From assembly GCA_914767715.1 (NCBI GenBank), contig OU612065.1, positions 23,746,001-23,810,000 on the forward strand: a DNA stretch of 64,000 nt, in the 5' to 3' direction. Below, one piece after another: positions 23,601 to 35,032 of the stretch (its first letter is position 1; every line of letters starts with the position of its first letter). Both the position numbers and the translations under genes were made by a program. The notes beneath the pieces were generated by a model that worked only from the letters and a program-made list of their open reading frames with translations, did not search any database and was not told the origin of the DNA. This stretch comes from Membranipora membranacea (Eukaryota; Bryozoa; Gymnolaemata; Cheilostomatida; Membraniporidae).

Positions 23601-25190
23601 TTATTGGGTCTTTCAATCAGATTGCACCTTGTCACCTCCGAGATACAATCTTTTTTATTATTATTATGATTATTATCAACATGACATCTTTATTTTTACC
23701 CTTACACAAGAAACGCAGCCATTGATTCCTCTGAAGGGCTTCAATTCACAAAACAAATTGTTGAAGATCTTCCGTAACATACATTATACTGCCCCTGTCT
23801 GGAGGGGGGGGGGACGTCTGGCAGGGGCACGAGTCTATGGGGCTCATACTAACATGATATACTTGATTGGGCATCCTTTATTTGATCTGTTCATTATCAC
23901 ACTGACAGGAGTTTAGCGATGGTAGGAGGAGTTATCAGCAGGCACCTCAGGTACTGTTCAGTCATAAGGAGCCTCCTGCAGAGTTAGCCGGTACGGACGC
24001 ATCTGTCGGTGATAATGTCGGCTATATTACTTTTGGTATGTTAACTATCACTAATCGTGTTTAGGCTATAATTCAAAACTTTCAGGGATCTCTGGTAGAC
24101 AATTTTTGCACTTACATTGCCCTCATTTATTCTTAGAATATAACATGTCGTTTTGTCTCTGCTAGCATCTCAAGTGGTCCAAATTTGGGGAAAATAGCTT
24201 TAAATTTTGTCAAAGACCTACAGCCTTCCTCAGGGGTTATATTCATGTAATTGGTTGATGATATCACAATCGTAAAGTGGATTTACCATCCTCATCAGTC
24301 TGTCATTGCAAAATTTCTAGTAGACAAAGTTTTCGACCTGCTCGGTCATCGTCTGAAGCAATCGGTTAATATCAGGTTACAGCACCAGTGACTGGGAAGT
24401 AACATTCCTATCAATTGACACAAAATGACCTCACAATACACAAATCAACTGATGAATGCTTCCTTATCTGTTTGACTATTACATGATCAAGATATTACAG
24501 ATTCAAAATCTTGTAATCATCAAATCATGCAAATTGTGATTTCTCTCTCATGTCTCTGAATTTTATTTTTTGCAGTTCTCTACCCAAGACACATTAGTGA
24601 AAAGGCTCAGGATAATACGATCAACCTCATACACACTCTCAGAAACTACCTGCATTACCACATCAAATGCTCCAAGGTAGGCAGAAAGTAGTATTACTAG
24701 TATTGATACAACTAGTTCTACTTATATGATGATAATTTTTTGTATGACTGGTAAAAGTGGAATCTGGACTCAATGAACTAAACCATTAGTTCATTGCTGG
24801 ACTGGTGATGTTATAATGTTACAACATAGGAGTTGTCATTTCTGTGTTCTCTCTTATGAAATGATGGCACGACTTGAACCAATCGTAGTAATATCCTGAA
24901 CAACAACACATATTGTCTATTATATGTGGGCATGGCATCCTCTTCTTCATAATCAAGTGACTTAATACTCAATTACACAGGCTGGTATAATGAGTTGGAA
25001 GTGTTGACACCAATAATATATTATAAGTCCCTATACAAGTATTTATTATATTACATTTCAGGCTTACATACATCAGTGCATGAGAGCAAAAACTAACGAC
25101 TTCCTCAAAGTTCTCAACAGAGCCAGACCAGAGCCTCCCAAGACAGAGAAGAAAACATTCAGTGGTAGATCAATGGCTAGAACTCAATAA
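20603..25190 (+). CDS. ARPC2: ARPC2, Arp2/3 complex subunit 2 (p34-Arc), complete
   Basis: Eight exons: 20603-20676, 21585-21732, 22104-22149, 22402-22588, 22887-22980, 23909-24035, 24576-24676, 25062-25190. They join in frame to 301 residues, against about 300 in vertebrates. ARPC2 and ARPC4 form the core of the Arp2/3 complex that binds the mother actin filament and nucleates branches. Hallmark stretches in order: [128 protein letters not shown]-like (here [12 protein letters not shown]), [17 protein letters not shown] follows at 25206-25211. Intron 2 holds a reversed SINE. No damage was seen; the gene looks functional. Confidence 0.98.
21815..22006 (-). mobile_element. tRNA-derived SINE, copy in ARPC2 intron 2
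   Basis: Read on the minus strand it begins GGTAGCTCAGTTGGTTAGAG (A box), followed by ACTACTGGGCTC and CTCCGACCTGCCTGCAAATTG body sequence shared with the copies at 31219-31460 and 60061-60236. It is anti-sense to ARPC2. Confidence 0.8.
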
Positions 25191-26418
25191 TCATCCACAA
25201 GACGCAATAAATAAACGTTAACCACAATGATAATGCAGCAAAAGAACATCTTCTACTTGTTGGATATGCACATGTTTTTTAAAACGTTCCATGTGTGGAG
25301 GAGTCTCGGTAGTGACGAAAAATTTCAATCAAGTCATACAACTAGGTTAGATAGATGTGGGTTTGGTGAAATGTGGTGTAGATTTCTTGACTTTATCTGA
25401 AAACTTAATTAAAATGCTCAGATACTATAATATATTTCTTCTCTAGAGACGCCTTCCACCTTCTTTACGAGCGTAAGACTGAGCCTCACTTGTCCAGACA
25501 ACATTTCCATTACGAAGCATGTGATTTGAGCTCAGTTTTTTTTTACGGTCTATATTAGTTACCATTTAGCAGATTGATTTTTGTTACTGCTTTTTTGCTG
25601 ATTACTATTATTATTTGCTACCATCTTGAAACTATTACCCCAATAAAGTGATATAATTATGCAACACAAGTAGTCATAAGATCATGAATGCCTATAAATG
25701 ATTGAACGGAGATAGGTTTCAATGGAGTTTGTTGTTAACCCTTATGACATGTTCCACATTTCCAGATGTTCTTTGGGATGGGAATCTGTCAATCAAATGA
25801 TTATCAGTCTCAATCAAGTACATTAAATTCTCGATATTTTTTATATTACCATAAACCATATAAGTGAAACTAATGTATTTATCTAGAATTTCAATGAAAC
25901 AAACTGTCAATATATGAAAGCTAATGAAAAAGGAATGGCACCAAACAATTTTTGGAGAAGTAAACAAATGGCTCCATATCACTGTAAAAATATTTACATG
26001 AATGCATTGGGAAGTTTATGTCTGCATTTGACTATATGATACCCAATGAAACTTTACTCTACTAAATATAACTTACCCTATTTCCAAATATGTTAACCTC
26101 GCCAAGGTCATGCAAATTACCATGTCATAGAGTAAAAGCATATATATATATATCAGTATTTTATTGTAAAACGGAAAGCACCAAAATAATGCCTGAAAAA
26201 TTGTAGAAGGGATGCTGAATGATGGTAATATTGACGATGTCTTACGACCCCAATGTAGAACAAAAATGAACCAAGGCATAGCCTGATAAAAAAAAATGGA
26301 GGCGCTTCAGAGCTACATTGACAGCTCGGGTGAAATGCTTTTAGTATTAATAGCCATCAACTAATGCATTTCTAAATATGAAGGAAGAGAAAAATAGTAT
26401 CATCATTTATAATGGAGG
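25191..26418. other. Intergenic region between ARPC2 and the C16orf87-like gene (convergent 3' ends)
   Basis: It holds the ARPC2 3' UTR with AATAAA at 25206 and, for the opposite gene, a TTTATT (minus-strand AATAAA) at 26160-26165. A short TA run lies near 26140-26152. No further gene was seen. Confidence 0.5.
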
Positions 26419-28987
26419 CTATAACGGAAAATTTGCATTTCTGGAGAATTTACTATTAATTTCAGCAAGAATTATAGAGAAATGTTTTTTACGTGAGTCG
26501 CTTAGTGACTGGTATAGTTTGCCATAGCTCTCTGATTCACTGATCACTCTACCTGTCCGCGCCGTCTTTGTCTCAGGCTCAGATCGTCCATTACGCATCA
26601 ATGCAGATGACATTACTGTAAGAAATATTACAAATTGAAAAACACTTTTCATTTCCCAGCTAGTAGCAAGTAGCACATTTTCTAATGTTAGTTGACAGTC
26701 AGGGTGGTGCGACCAACAGATGGATACCTTTAGAATCTGACGGTGTTTTCTATGATAATGTTGGCAACTAGGGTAACAAACTGACAAGTCACACAAAAAT
26801 AGCCCCTTCTTATATTGAAATATTTTCACAACAATCCGGTATTGCAAAATAAATTGGGATATACATTGAATACTAAAACCAGGAGTACAAGTAGCGCTGA
26901 AGTAAGATAGAGCATGAAGGACATTCACATATTGTGATTGTGGTAAGAACGATGGGGGATGCTCAATTGCAAGCTTGTGGGCAAGAAATTATACTCCTTG
27001 GTATGGGGGTCACCATGCAAGTATAGCAGTCAAATTCATGATAATGATATCACTATCATGGGTTAATAAGGGGATTAAATATATATTGGGCCTATCTATC
27101 TACAATATTCTAAGATACAGAAGCTCTCTTCCAGGCAACATAGAGGAATGACTCAATAGATTGTTGTTACAAGAAGTTCACTAGCTAACCTCCTTCGAGA
27201 GGGAGAGAGTGTTGGGTAGAAGAATCAATTTCCAATGTGATTGTTATGAATGGTTGATCAGAAAAGGTGAAAGCCCTTCTTGCGGGGTATAAAACAAGGA
27301 TCCCTTGGTTCACATTGAAGTCATTTGAATAACATTGCTTTCCCATAACACACTGTCCCCTGATTCGTGCTAACATTGAGGATCAGCAAAAACAAACAGA
27401 GAGGTACCTTACTGTATAATATATTATACGTAGACAAAGCTTTATGCTAAAACTAGGACAGACAGACCGACAAGTTACATCAGTACTTACATGCAGGTCT
27501 ATTGCGCTTTTGAGGCAGAATCTCTTCCTCCTGGTCTTCAGTTTTAGGCTCAGAGTCTTCCTTAGCCACTTCTTCTTCCTCTTCTGTCTCCTGCTCTTCT
27601 GGTCGAGGGTGGATACGTGGACGCCCCCTCTTTTTCTTTTTCCGCCTAGTTCGAGGTACTTGGCCGTTTGTTGGAGGAGCGTCAGTAGCGTTTGATGTTT
27701 GTGTAGATGTGCTTGCCCCTGCTGCAGAGTCTGTTGATTGCCGCTGGGATTTTCTAGTCTAAAAATTTTTGAAGATTTCGCATTTAACGATTAGTTACAT
27801 ATCATCTTACAATTCATTGGAAGAAATGTACTGAACACAGATGTTGATGTGTGCTTTAGAAGCACAAGCATACAGACAATATATATATAATAGCTCAGAG
27901 TTCAGAGAACGAATAATGGTCGATTCAGCCAGATTCAAACACTGCTCAATTAGAACAAAGTTTGGTTTGAATTAAGTGACAGAAATTTCGTGCTGAGCTG
28001 GAACCTGCAACCCGAAAGCGCAATGCTTTACTGACTGAGCTCTTGAGCTAGAAAAGGAGCAAAAGTTCTCAGGAGCTGAGCCTGCTAACACTCAACCATT
28101 TGGCACATTGAGTAAGGTGCTGTACAAATCAACAGCTGTTTTTTTGCTGATTTCAGTCATTTCAGTGACCTACCAAAGTCTTCCTAGCAGCTTGATGAGA
28201 TTGTTTGGCCAGCTTATAACTGGTAAGCTGCAGAGAATTATGGAAGTACAGACTATTCATTGCCGAGCGTCTCTTTGGTCTACCATTGTCTCTATTTGTC
28301 GGCGGTGCGTCAGTATCTACTGAAGCTGGCTCTATAAAGTATATGAGGGTAAAGTGTGATAAGACAGTACTGTTTAACATATTACTTCTGACCATTGCGG
28401 CATGCAAGTTGAGATAATTTTAGTGTATATATGATAAATATTAGTATAAAAGAACTTTCTTTTACTTTATTGGCATACTTTTGTTATTATTATTGTTGGC
28501 ATAATTTTATTATTATTATGGCATAATATATAATTAATATTCAACAGGTTTGTGATAGTGGTGATTATTTTGATTTGCTACACATGAGGTACTATTTCAC
28601 CATAGAGATAGATACAGCCTACTGGATACACTTACCTTTTTTGGCACACTCTGCCACGGTCTTCGCAAATCTATGACCACATGGGCAAGATTTGCAGGCA
28701 ACAGGGATCTGTAACAAAAAGGAAGGAAGAATGTAAGAACATTGAAGTAAAAAGATAGTTACATACATTCAATGTCCAATCATAATAGCGTCCAGACTTG
28801 AGGTGATACACCACAATTCAACTGTAGAGCTTCAGATATTCCTTTTGCTGAGGGAATATATTTGTGGCCTCTTAATCTTCACTACAGGTGCATGATAAAC
28901 AAACATAAATATTGAGGAGGAAAAAGTTACATTGGCTGTAAGAACACTTACACAATCTTTGCATTGCGGACAATACTTGTGAACCAT
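26419..28987 (-). CDS. C16orf87 / UPF0547-like zinc-ribbon protein with AT-hook motif
   Basis: Five exons: 28987-28952, 28708-28636, 28331-28174, 27758-27491, 26615-26419. Phases join cleanly to 243 residues. The N-terminus MVHKYCPQCKDC followed by IPVACKSCPCGHRF holds two CxxC pairs and matches the UPF0547 zinc ribbon (CPECDQQVPVACKSCPCGY in human C16orf87). The C-terminus KKHFSIILAEINSKF matches the family's conserved FSVALAEINRK end. Between them are basic patches (GRPKRR; an AT-hook-like KKRGRPR) and a Glu-rich run (ETEEEEEV). Human C16orf87 has about 154 residues, so the middle is longer here. Function is unknown; an AT hook suggests a nuclear, DNA-near role (inference). Polyadenylation signal at 26165-26160. 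Confidence 0.85.
27975..28065 (-). repeat. tRNA-like SINE debris in an intron of the C16orf87-like gene
   Basis: On the minus strand it reads AGCTCAGTCAGTAAAGC (A-box-like) and then GGTTGCAGGTTCCAGC (B-box-like) at tRNA-like spacing. It looks like the head of a SINE rather than a tRNA gene: no acceptor stem pairs around it. Confidence 0.4.
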
Positions 28988-29214
28988 TTTTCCAGTCTGA
29001 TCCTTTTTTTCTCAGAACGTAAACACTGTGATGATATCTCCTACAAATCAATAGGTGACTGTTGGACAGAGTAAGGCAAGTAGAGCAAGTAAGTAAAAGA
29101 ATTTGGACAGAGTATTGATAAATATGCACTTTGAATGATCTCATATCAATAATCCTACAGATGACAAACACCCTAAGAATACAGCATCAACTAGATATGG
29201 AGGTAGGCTATGTG

Positions 29215-29634
29215 ATACCTCACAGTGGCGTATATTAGCACTCACGGCCCACGGATTTCCGTGAGTGGCTGAATAGCTCAGTGTGTAGAGCGTCTGCTTT
29301 ATAATCACTATTAATATGATTGTTGCGGGTTCGAATCCCATCAAGGTCAGTTTTTTTCTCAAATGGGTGCTTTATAACTGGAGCATTTTTACCGTAATCT
29401 TCTACTGCTATTGAGTTGTTTTCTGAAAGTACCCAACAGCTCAGTGAGCTATTGAAATACCTCTCTGCTTGCACTATTTTGCTACCGATAAGCAAAAATT
29501 TCCGTGGTGGGAGGGCGCTTATGCGCCCCTCCCACACCCTCCCCGCCACGCCTACGGCGTCTGCCCGATCATTATGCTCATCTCTAAAAAGTCAGTGAGT
29601 GAAATTTTTTAGAATATACGCCCCTGATACCTCA
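29215..29634 (+). mobile_element. hAT-type non-autonomous element carrying a tRNA-like Pol III unit
   Basis: The ends CAGTGGCGTATATT (29223-29236) and AATATACGCCCCTG (29613-29626) are inverted with one mismatch in 14. The flanks ATACCTCA (29215-29222 and 29627-29634) are an exact 8-bp direct repeat; CAGNG ends plus an 8-bp duplication define hAT. The 404-bp interior has an A box TAGCTCAGTGTG at 29274-29285, a perfect B box GGTTCGAATCC at 29328-29338 and a T7 run at 29351-29357, which would end Pol III transcription. The acceptor stem does not pair, so a working tRNA is unlikely. A GC-rich stem-loop (29507-29518 with 29523-29535) follows. No transposase is present. Confidence 0.85.
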
Positions 29635-31218
29635 TTATGGTTGGATATGTAACAGATAGATGATATATATTTACGCCTTTACTTTGCTTGTTAAGACAGG
29701 CTACCAAATAGCATGGTTGATACTGGACATTGGCATGTAAGTCCCATCATGGTATATATATCAGTGAAGTAGCAACTGAGGACAGAGAGTGTCAGTGTGG
29801 AAAATGAATACTGAAGACAGACATCAGCTCAAAACTGAGGTCTTCATGTGAGGAATTATAAGTTGGAGATTTGAGCACTACCTGTGAGGTTTGTGGGAAC
29901 AAAATTGGTGGGTGGTATGACCTCCAAATTGGGTAGGGAAATCAAAGACATCTATCTCAGCTCAGTTCTCAGAAAACTAGGTGCATGCTGAATGACATAG
30001 AATTCAAAATATAGGTCAAGTACAGATTTAAAGGTAAAGTGAAAGCGCATCCCTGCGCACATGTAGAGCTTTCACTTTCACTCCATCGGTGTGTTGTAAA
30101 TTGTGTTCTGTGTCATTTGTAATTAAGCTCTTCAAGAGTGAACATTCATTTTTATTTTCCTAGTACCTATTAGTATATGATAAAGAGAGACAAACCCATT
30201 CTTAACTGCGACATCAGCTGCCGCAAAAGCATTGGATTTTGTGTTGGACTGACTGCCAAAATGGATTTAGTATCATATCATACTAATGAGACGTTAGCAA
30301 GAGACCATCTAAGGCAGCACTAGACAGAACATCAGCTTCAGTTCTCTATATTTTCTCAGGAGAAATCGTTTGGTGACAGTTTGGAAGATTATATGGAAGC
30401 TGGTGAGTGAATCCTACTGTATCAAGTTTGAATTTGTAGTCATATGCTGTGAAAGGTGTTGTTGGTTTCTGTGGTGTGCCCATCCACAGCATGATATCAA
30501 TTTCCAAGGAGGGGGATAGGGTTTAAGCAAAGCGATGCAACAAAATAATTTCAATGCAATGTAAGTAACCAGATTGGATTGTGACAGCTAACTGAGTTAT
30601 GGCAAGCCCTTCATAATTATTATTTCCCTAGCGAAGGCCGAAGCTATAGAGATGGGTTTGAGGCAAAAAAAAATGGGTGTCATGGATGAGCTGAGGGCAT
30701 TTTCAAGGAGTGTGTGGTGGATGAACTCTCACACCATATGAGTTCACTGAGTGTGCTCGGTCCTGCCTGTAAACTGAAATGAGCGTTGCATCAAATTATT
30801 TCCCTGTCTTTGAATATGAATAGCCCATGCAATGTTATGTACTATTTAAACTCGCTTTCTCTCTAACGTAAATGCATCAGATCATGCGTGGCAAACCTTT
30901 TTTTCTGCTTTGGCCTCTTTTTGTTCGGGAACATACCATTTGGCCGCACCACTTTTTGGACAAATTTTACTTGAGGTACACAATAGGGAATATCCAGGTC
31001 TGTATCCATTGGTTTTCAAGTGGTAGAGCCAGTCGGGATGGGTGCCTTCATCCTAGGGGGTAAGGGCCTCTCCCAGAAAATCTTTTTATTTCAATATGGA
31101 GGCAGTTTTTAGAGATTCCAGCCCTTTTCGGGAAAAAAACTAACAAGCAGGAAACTTTGATTAACAATATCATTTGAGGGACATCATATCCGATCCCTAC
31201 TTTGTTTGATACTTTGAG
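29635..31218. other. Gene-free stretch
   Basis: No exon or transposase was recognised. Near 30035-30083 there is a short stem (AAAGTGAAAGC with GCTTTCACTTT). A partial relative of the 16437 MITE stem (TGATACTGGACAT) is at about 29718-29730. Confidence 0.45.
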
Positions 31219-31460
31219 TAGGAGGTGGCTCAGTTGGTTAGAGCACCACACCTTTAGCATGCAGATGCTAAAGGTTGAGGGCTCGAATCCTGTGGTCCAT
31301 CGACTACTGGGGTTTGGTTGGCCCCCAGTGCTGTGCTCCGACCTGCCTGCAAACAGAGAGCAACCTGGTACAGATATTGCAGCCTCGCTACTAGGGCAAT
31401 GAATTTTGGCGCCCATGTTTCAGAATGTGACATGTGACAAGACATTTGATTTGATCAACC
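31219..31460 (+). mobile_element. tRNA-derived SINE, most complete copy
   Basis: A box TGGCTCAGTTGG at 31226-31237 and B box GGCTCGAATCC at 31280-31290 form the tRNA-like head. The body (CGACTACTGGGGTTTGG, CTCCGACCTGCCTGCAAAC, GATATTGCAGCCT) and a tail ending TTGATTTGATCAACC follow. The same body occurs at 60061-60236 and, reversed, at 21815-22006 and 32110-32235. Confidence 0.85.
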
Positions 31461-32109
31461 TTTTAATCAATCTTGGATTGAATGTTTCTGTCCTATTGCG
31501 TAGGGTGGTAAATGGCTGAGAGCAATATTTTATAGTGATTAAAAGATCACATGGGAATCCTAGGCGGTAGGAACTAGAGCTTGAGTTAACTGCTAACAGT
31601 CAAGAAAATATGTGATTTTGGTAGATTGTCTGTGAATAGAATAATAAGAAAAGTCAAAATTCTCTGCAACCAATTTAGAACTTGTGATGTTAGGAGGCTG
31701 TGCTTTCTAGCCTTGCCCATTGACGTTGAGGTATGTTTTGAGGCAGACCATTATGCTGAGGAATAGCTCACATGTTTCAGTTTCGAATTTTTTGATGAGC
31801 TCTGAACATTATAACGTATATCAATTTGCCAATAAAAGCGGAAGTAGCAGTAAAATGGCGACGGACCCCCTTAGCACCCTGAGATAAACATAAATAGAGT
31901 CAATGCATATTCATGCTATTATGGCATGTTAAGGTTTTCTTTTCCCAACTTTACCTGCTTACCTACCTATGAATACACCCCATCTACTCACATAGAGCAA
32001 CAATTGCAATTTTCAATGTGTGTTAGCTGGTATATATACCTGTTTAGCAGTCTTAGAATGTTGGCTAAAATCACAAGGTCTGTTTCAGCTCAAATACTGA
32101 GAAATCAAG

Positions 32110-32235
32110 CTGCCAAGTTCAGTACAAAATTTGCAGGCAGGTCGGATCCACCGGGGCATCAACAGAACCCATTAGTCAGAAGACTGAAGCGGAAAACGAT
32201 CCTGTGTGAAGGGCATGCAATCAAACCAGCAGAGC
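32110..32235 (-). mobile_element. tRNA-derived SINE, degraded copy
   Basis: It shares TTTGCAGGCAGGTCGGA and the following GGGGC, CCCA.TAGTC, and GAAGCGG landmarks with the copy at 21815-22006, in the same orientation, with many point changes. Its A-box end (about 32220-32235) reads AGCAGAGCTACTT on the plus strand. Confidence 0.65.
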
Positions 32236-32239
32236 TACT

Positions 32240-34336
32240 TGCTTATCTTTATCATAATTAGTTAGTTTCACAGCTGTTTTAATCTGCTATTTTTTTTTCT
32301 AGCAAGGCTACACTCAAACTGTACGTTTATATTTGGGCAGGTCTCCATCAGCATCAGCCCATACCGATTCCAGGGTCTGTAATTTAAAGCCGTTACAAGG
32401 AATTGAGGTGTTGTGTTATGTTTTATACCCTAATTGAGTTAAAAAAATGTGATTAAGCCAGTTTATTCTTGCTGGAATTATGCAGGATAGAGCATGAGCA
32501 TGCCATAGCGGTTCAATAGTCAGTGTCTACAAAATATCATGCCGAAATAAATGATGCACTTTTATTTATTGGGTGACCTTTGATGATGAATATTATGTGG
32601 AGAGGGAATAAATTTTTCTGATTTTTTCCATGTGAGAGTTGTATGCAGACCATTGAAATGTGTTGGTGTGATGGTGAAACATATGAAATAATTATTTTGT
32701 ATAAACAGCCTAGGCATTCTAATAGTCATATTTGGCCACATCATTCAAATCCTTGTCATATATACAGGTAGCATCTTTTTGTTCAGGTTAGAAGAGATCA
32801 TTCTTACTTCATTTCCACTCATTGGTAGCTTTCAAGTAACTAAATCCTGTAATATTCTTGGGGGATTTCAGGTTGCAAGGCAAAAGTTTTCCACCTGTAG
32901 CAGTACAACATTCTGTCAAAATAAATGCAAGCTTATTTCCTAAAATTCGTCAATTTGTATCAGTGTCATGAATCTCTGCTTTAACTTTCCCAATCATCAT
33001 TGGTGTATTGTCACAAAAAATTATCCCCCAGCTTGCTAGCAAATATTTTTGCACTCAGTAAAATCTCTCTCTTATCTGGTTGGTGCCTGGTGGTAGGCGC
33101 GTGATGAAGAAATTAAAATTACATTGTGCAGACTAACGGATTCATATCTTGTTTTGACTCAGCTGTAGGATGCAGGTCATCTTCATTTCCAAGCGAATAA
33201 TCACACCAATATTCAACATAAGTGTTGGTACTTATCTAGGAAAATAGGTTTCTAATTGACCAAAGGAAACACTGGACACGGGCAAATGGTAAGAAGCATA
33301 GAGCTTCAGGAATCCGCTGCAATTGAATAAACATATATTTGCCCTTATATTTCTATAGGAAGAAAAATTGACTGGGATGATGGGGGTAGGGGTGGATGGT
33401 TGTGTGAATATGCACACCAATCTTCCAAGTGAAAAAAGCTGGATAAAATTACGTTAATCTTTTGGAACACTATTCCCTCACCAAACAGGTGAAAGGATAA
33501 AACAGGTAGAGCAATCTACTTCACTCTCACAATGATTGGTAATCTGGAGAATCATCTAAGATACCTAAAATATCTGAGACACTGTTTGTTTTGTTTATTG
33601 GGTATGAAACATCTTCATGTCTCTGGTACCTTTGTTGCAGGCATGGGTGTAATCAATGATATTGTTCTGTTTCCATTCATACCAGCAAAAATAATTGCCA
33701 AGCTGCCTGACATATATGTTCTATGTTTGTGTAAGGAAGCTAATCCTGCTTATGAAGATTTAATCTTATTTTGTAATTACAACATATAATAGAAACACCT
33801 TTATTTATCAGCCCCAGATTTGGTTTGATCTTTTTAAATAATAGAACTGTTATGGATGGGGCCATCTTCAGCCAAAAACAATGTCATGAAAATAATTTTG
33901 TTTTAGGTGAAGTTTGACATTCTGGTTTAATTAATTGGTCTGCATCACCTAGCCTGCTGGTAAAATAATATAATCTCTCACACCACTGCCTGTAATGGTC
34001 AAAAAATTTAAATCATTATTATCAAGTGTTGTAATTTTTAGAGCTATGAAACTGCCCAAGCAAGTCATGCAAAATATTAATTATGTTCCGGTATTAAATT
34101 CAGCCTCATATCTTTTTTAAATGGCAAATGACATAGCAAATAGTAATACCTCACTCGTCTATAACAACATGAATCAAGGATTCAAGTTGCTAAGGACTAA
34201 AAACTAGTGACATATATTTATGATTTCTTGAAAAAAATCTATTTATACCTTATTCCACAAAACCCAGCTTACTTTCTGTTGTTCTGATATTCTGATCTAT
34301 ACTACTGTTTTTTGTTTAAATTATTCTATAACACAC
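32240..34336. other. Gene-free stretch, possible transposon debris
   Basis: No intact gene was seen. On the minus strand near 33035-32960 a broken reading GIIFCDNTPMMIGK recalls the DN..M.GK region of hAT transposases, but there are stops on both sides. The open frame 33532-33789 (85 codons) has no recognised family. Confidence 0.35.
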
Positions 34337-34747
34337 AAGGAGGGACTAGCCCTGGTTACAGCAGTAGAGAAATACAAACATTACCTTGCAGATCAACACT
34401 TTTTGGTGCTCACTGACCACATTAGCCTCAAGTGGTTGAAAAGCATAAAGGACACTAATGGCAGACTAGGTCGCTGGTCACAATTGCTTCAGCCGTACAA
34501 CTATGACATCAAACACAAAAGTGGGAAAACTAATACCAATGCTGATTGCCTTTCCAGGAGGCCTTATGCGCAAACAGAACCACAAACACCGCTTGACCTT
34601 GTTCACAACCTTCCTGTGCTCACCACAATTTTGGGTGAATCAGACATTAAAGGTGAATCACAAGCAGACAAACAAATTAGGGGGCCTGCTAAATACAATC
34701 CCGTGACACTGATGAGCCTAGGTAGAATGCCTATGACGAAGAATTAA
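34337..34747 (+). mobile_element. Ty3/gypsy-type RNase H fragment
   Basis: The frame opens as EGLALVTAVEKYKHYLADQH and continues LTDHISLKWLKSIKD, RLGRWSQLLQPYNYDIKHK and NADCLSRRPY, the RNase H end of a gypsy reverse transcriptase. About 50 unrelated residues and a stop follow. No catalytic RT motif, integrase or LTR is attached. It belongs to a different lineage from the 8.2-8.8 kb copy, judging by its sequence. It lies just upstream of the CARF-like exons and is unlikely to be part of that gene. Confidence 0.85.
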
Positions 34748-35032
34748 ATTTATAGATAGGTTCTACATGATGGAATTGCAATAAGCTAGAGTGGACCAAA
34801 GTTTGGTACTGGTGACCCTAGGTTGGGTATATCACAAAAGAGAATAATAGACAATTTGGTGAATTCACATTCATCTATAGTTGGAACTTAATTACTATGG
34901 TTGCAACTTAGTTACTATTGGGTATAGTAAATCATGAGTTGTAATTCTCTGAAATATTATTTACTAGTGGGCTGGGGGCTTTGGTTTCCTACCAAATACT
35001 AACAAATCATACTTGAATTATTTTCCTTGTAG

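Noticed and set aside
23795-23850. G-rich block similar to one near 46611-46670 (GGGGCACGAGTCTATGGGGCTCA type)
   Set aside because: The likeness is short and low-complexity; possibly repeat debris, but not enough for a named feature.
29265-29350. Functional tRNA gene
   Set aside because: Boxes and terminator are good but the acceptor arms do not pair and it sits inside a transposon.
32860-33060. hAT transposase remnant on the minus strand
   Set aside because: Only a dozen residues (DNTPMMIGK region) fit and stops flank them; too weak for a feature call.
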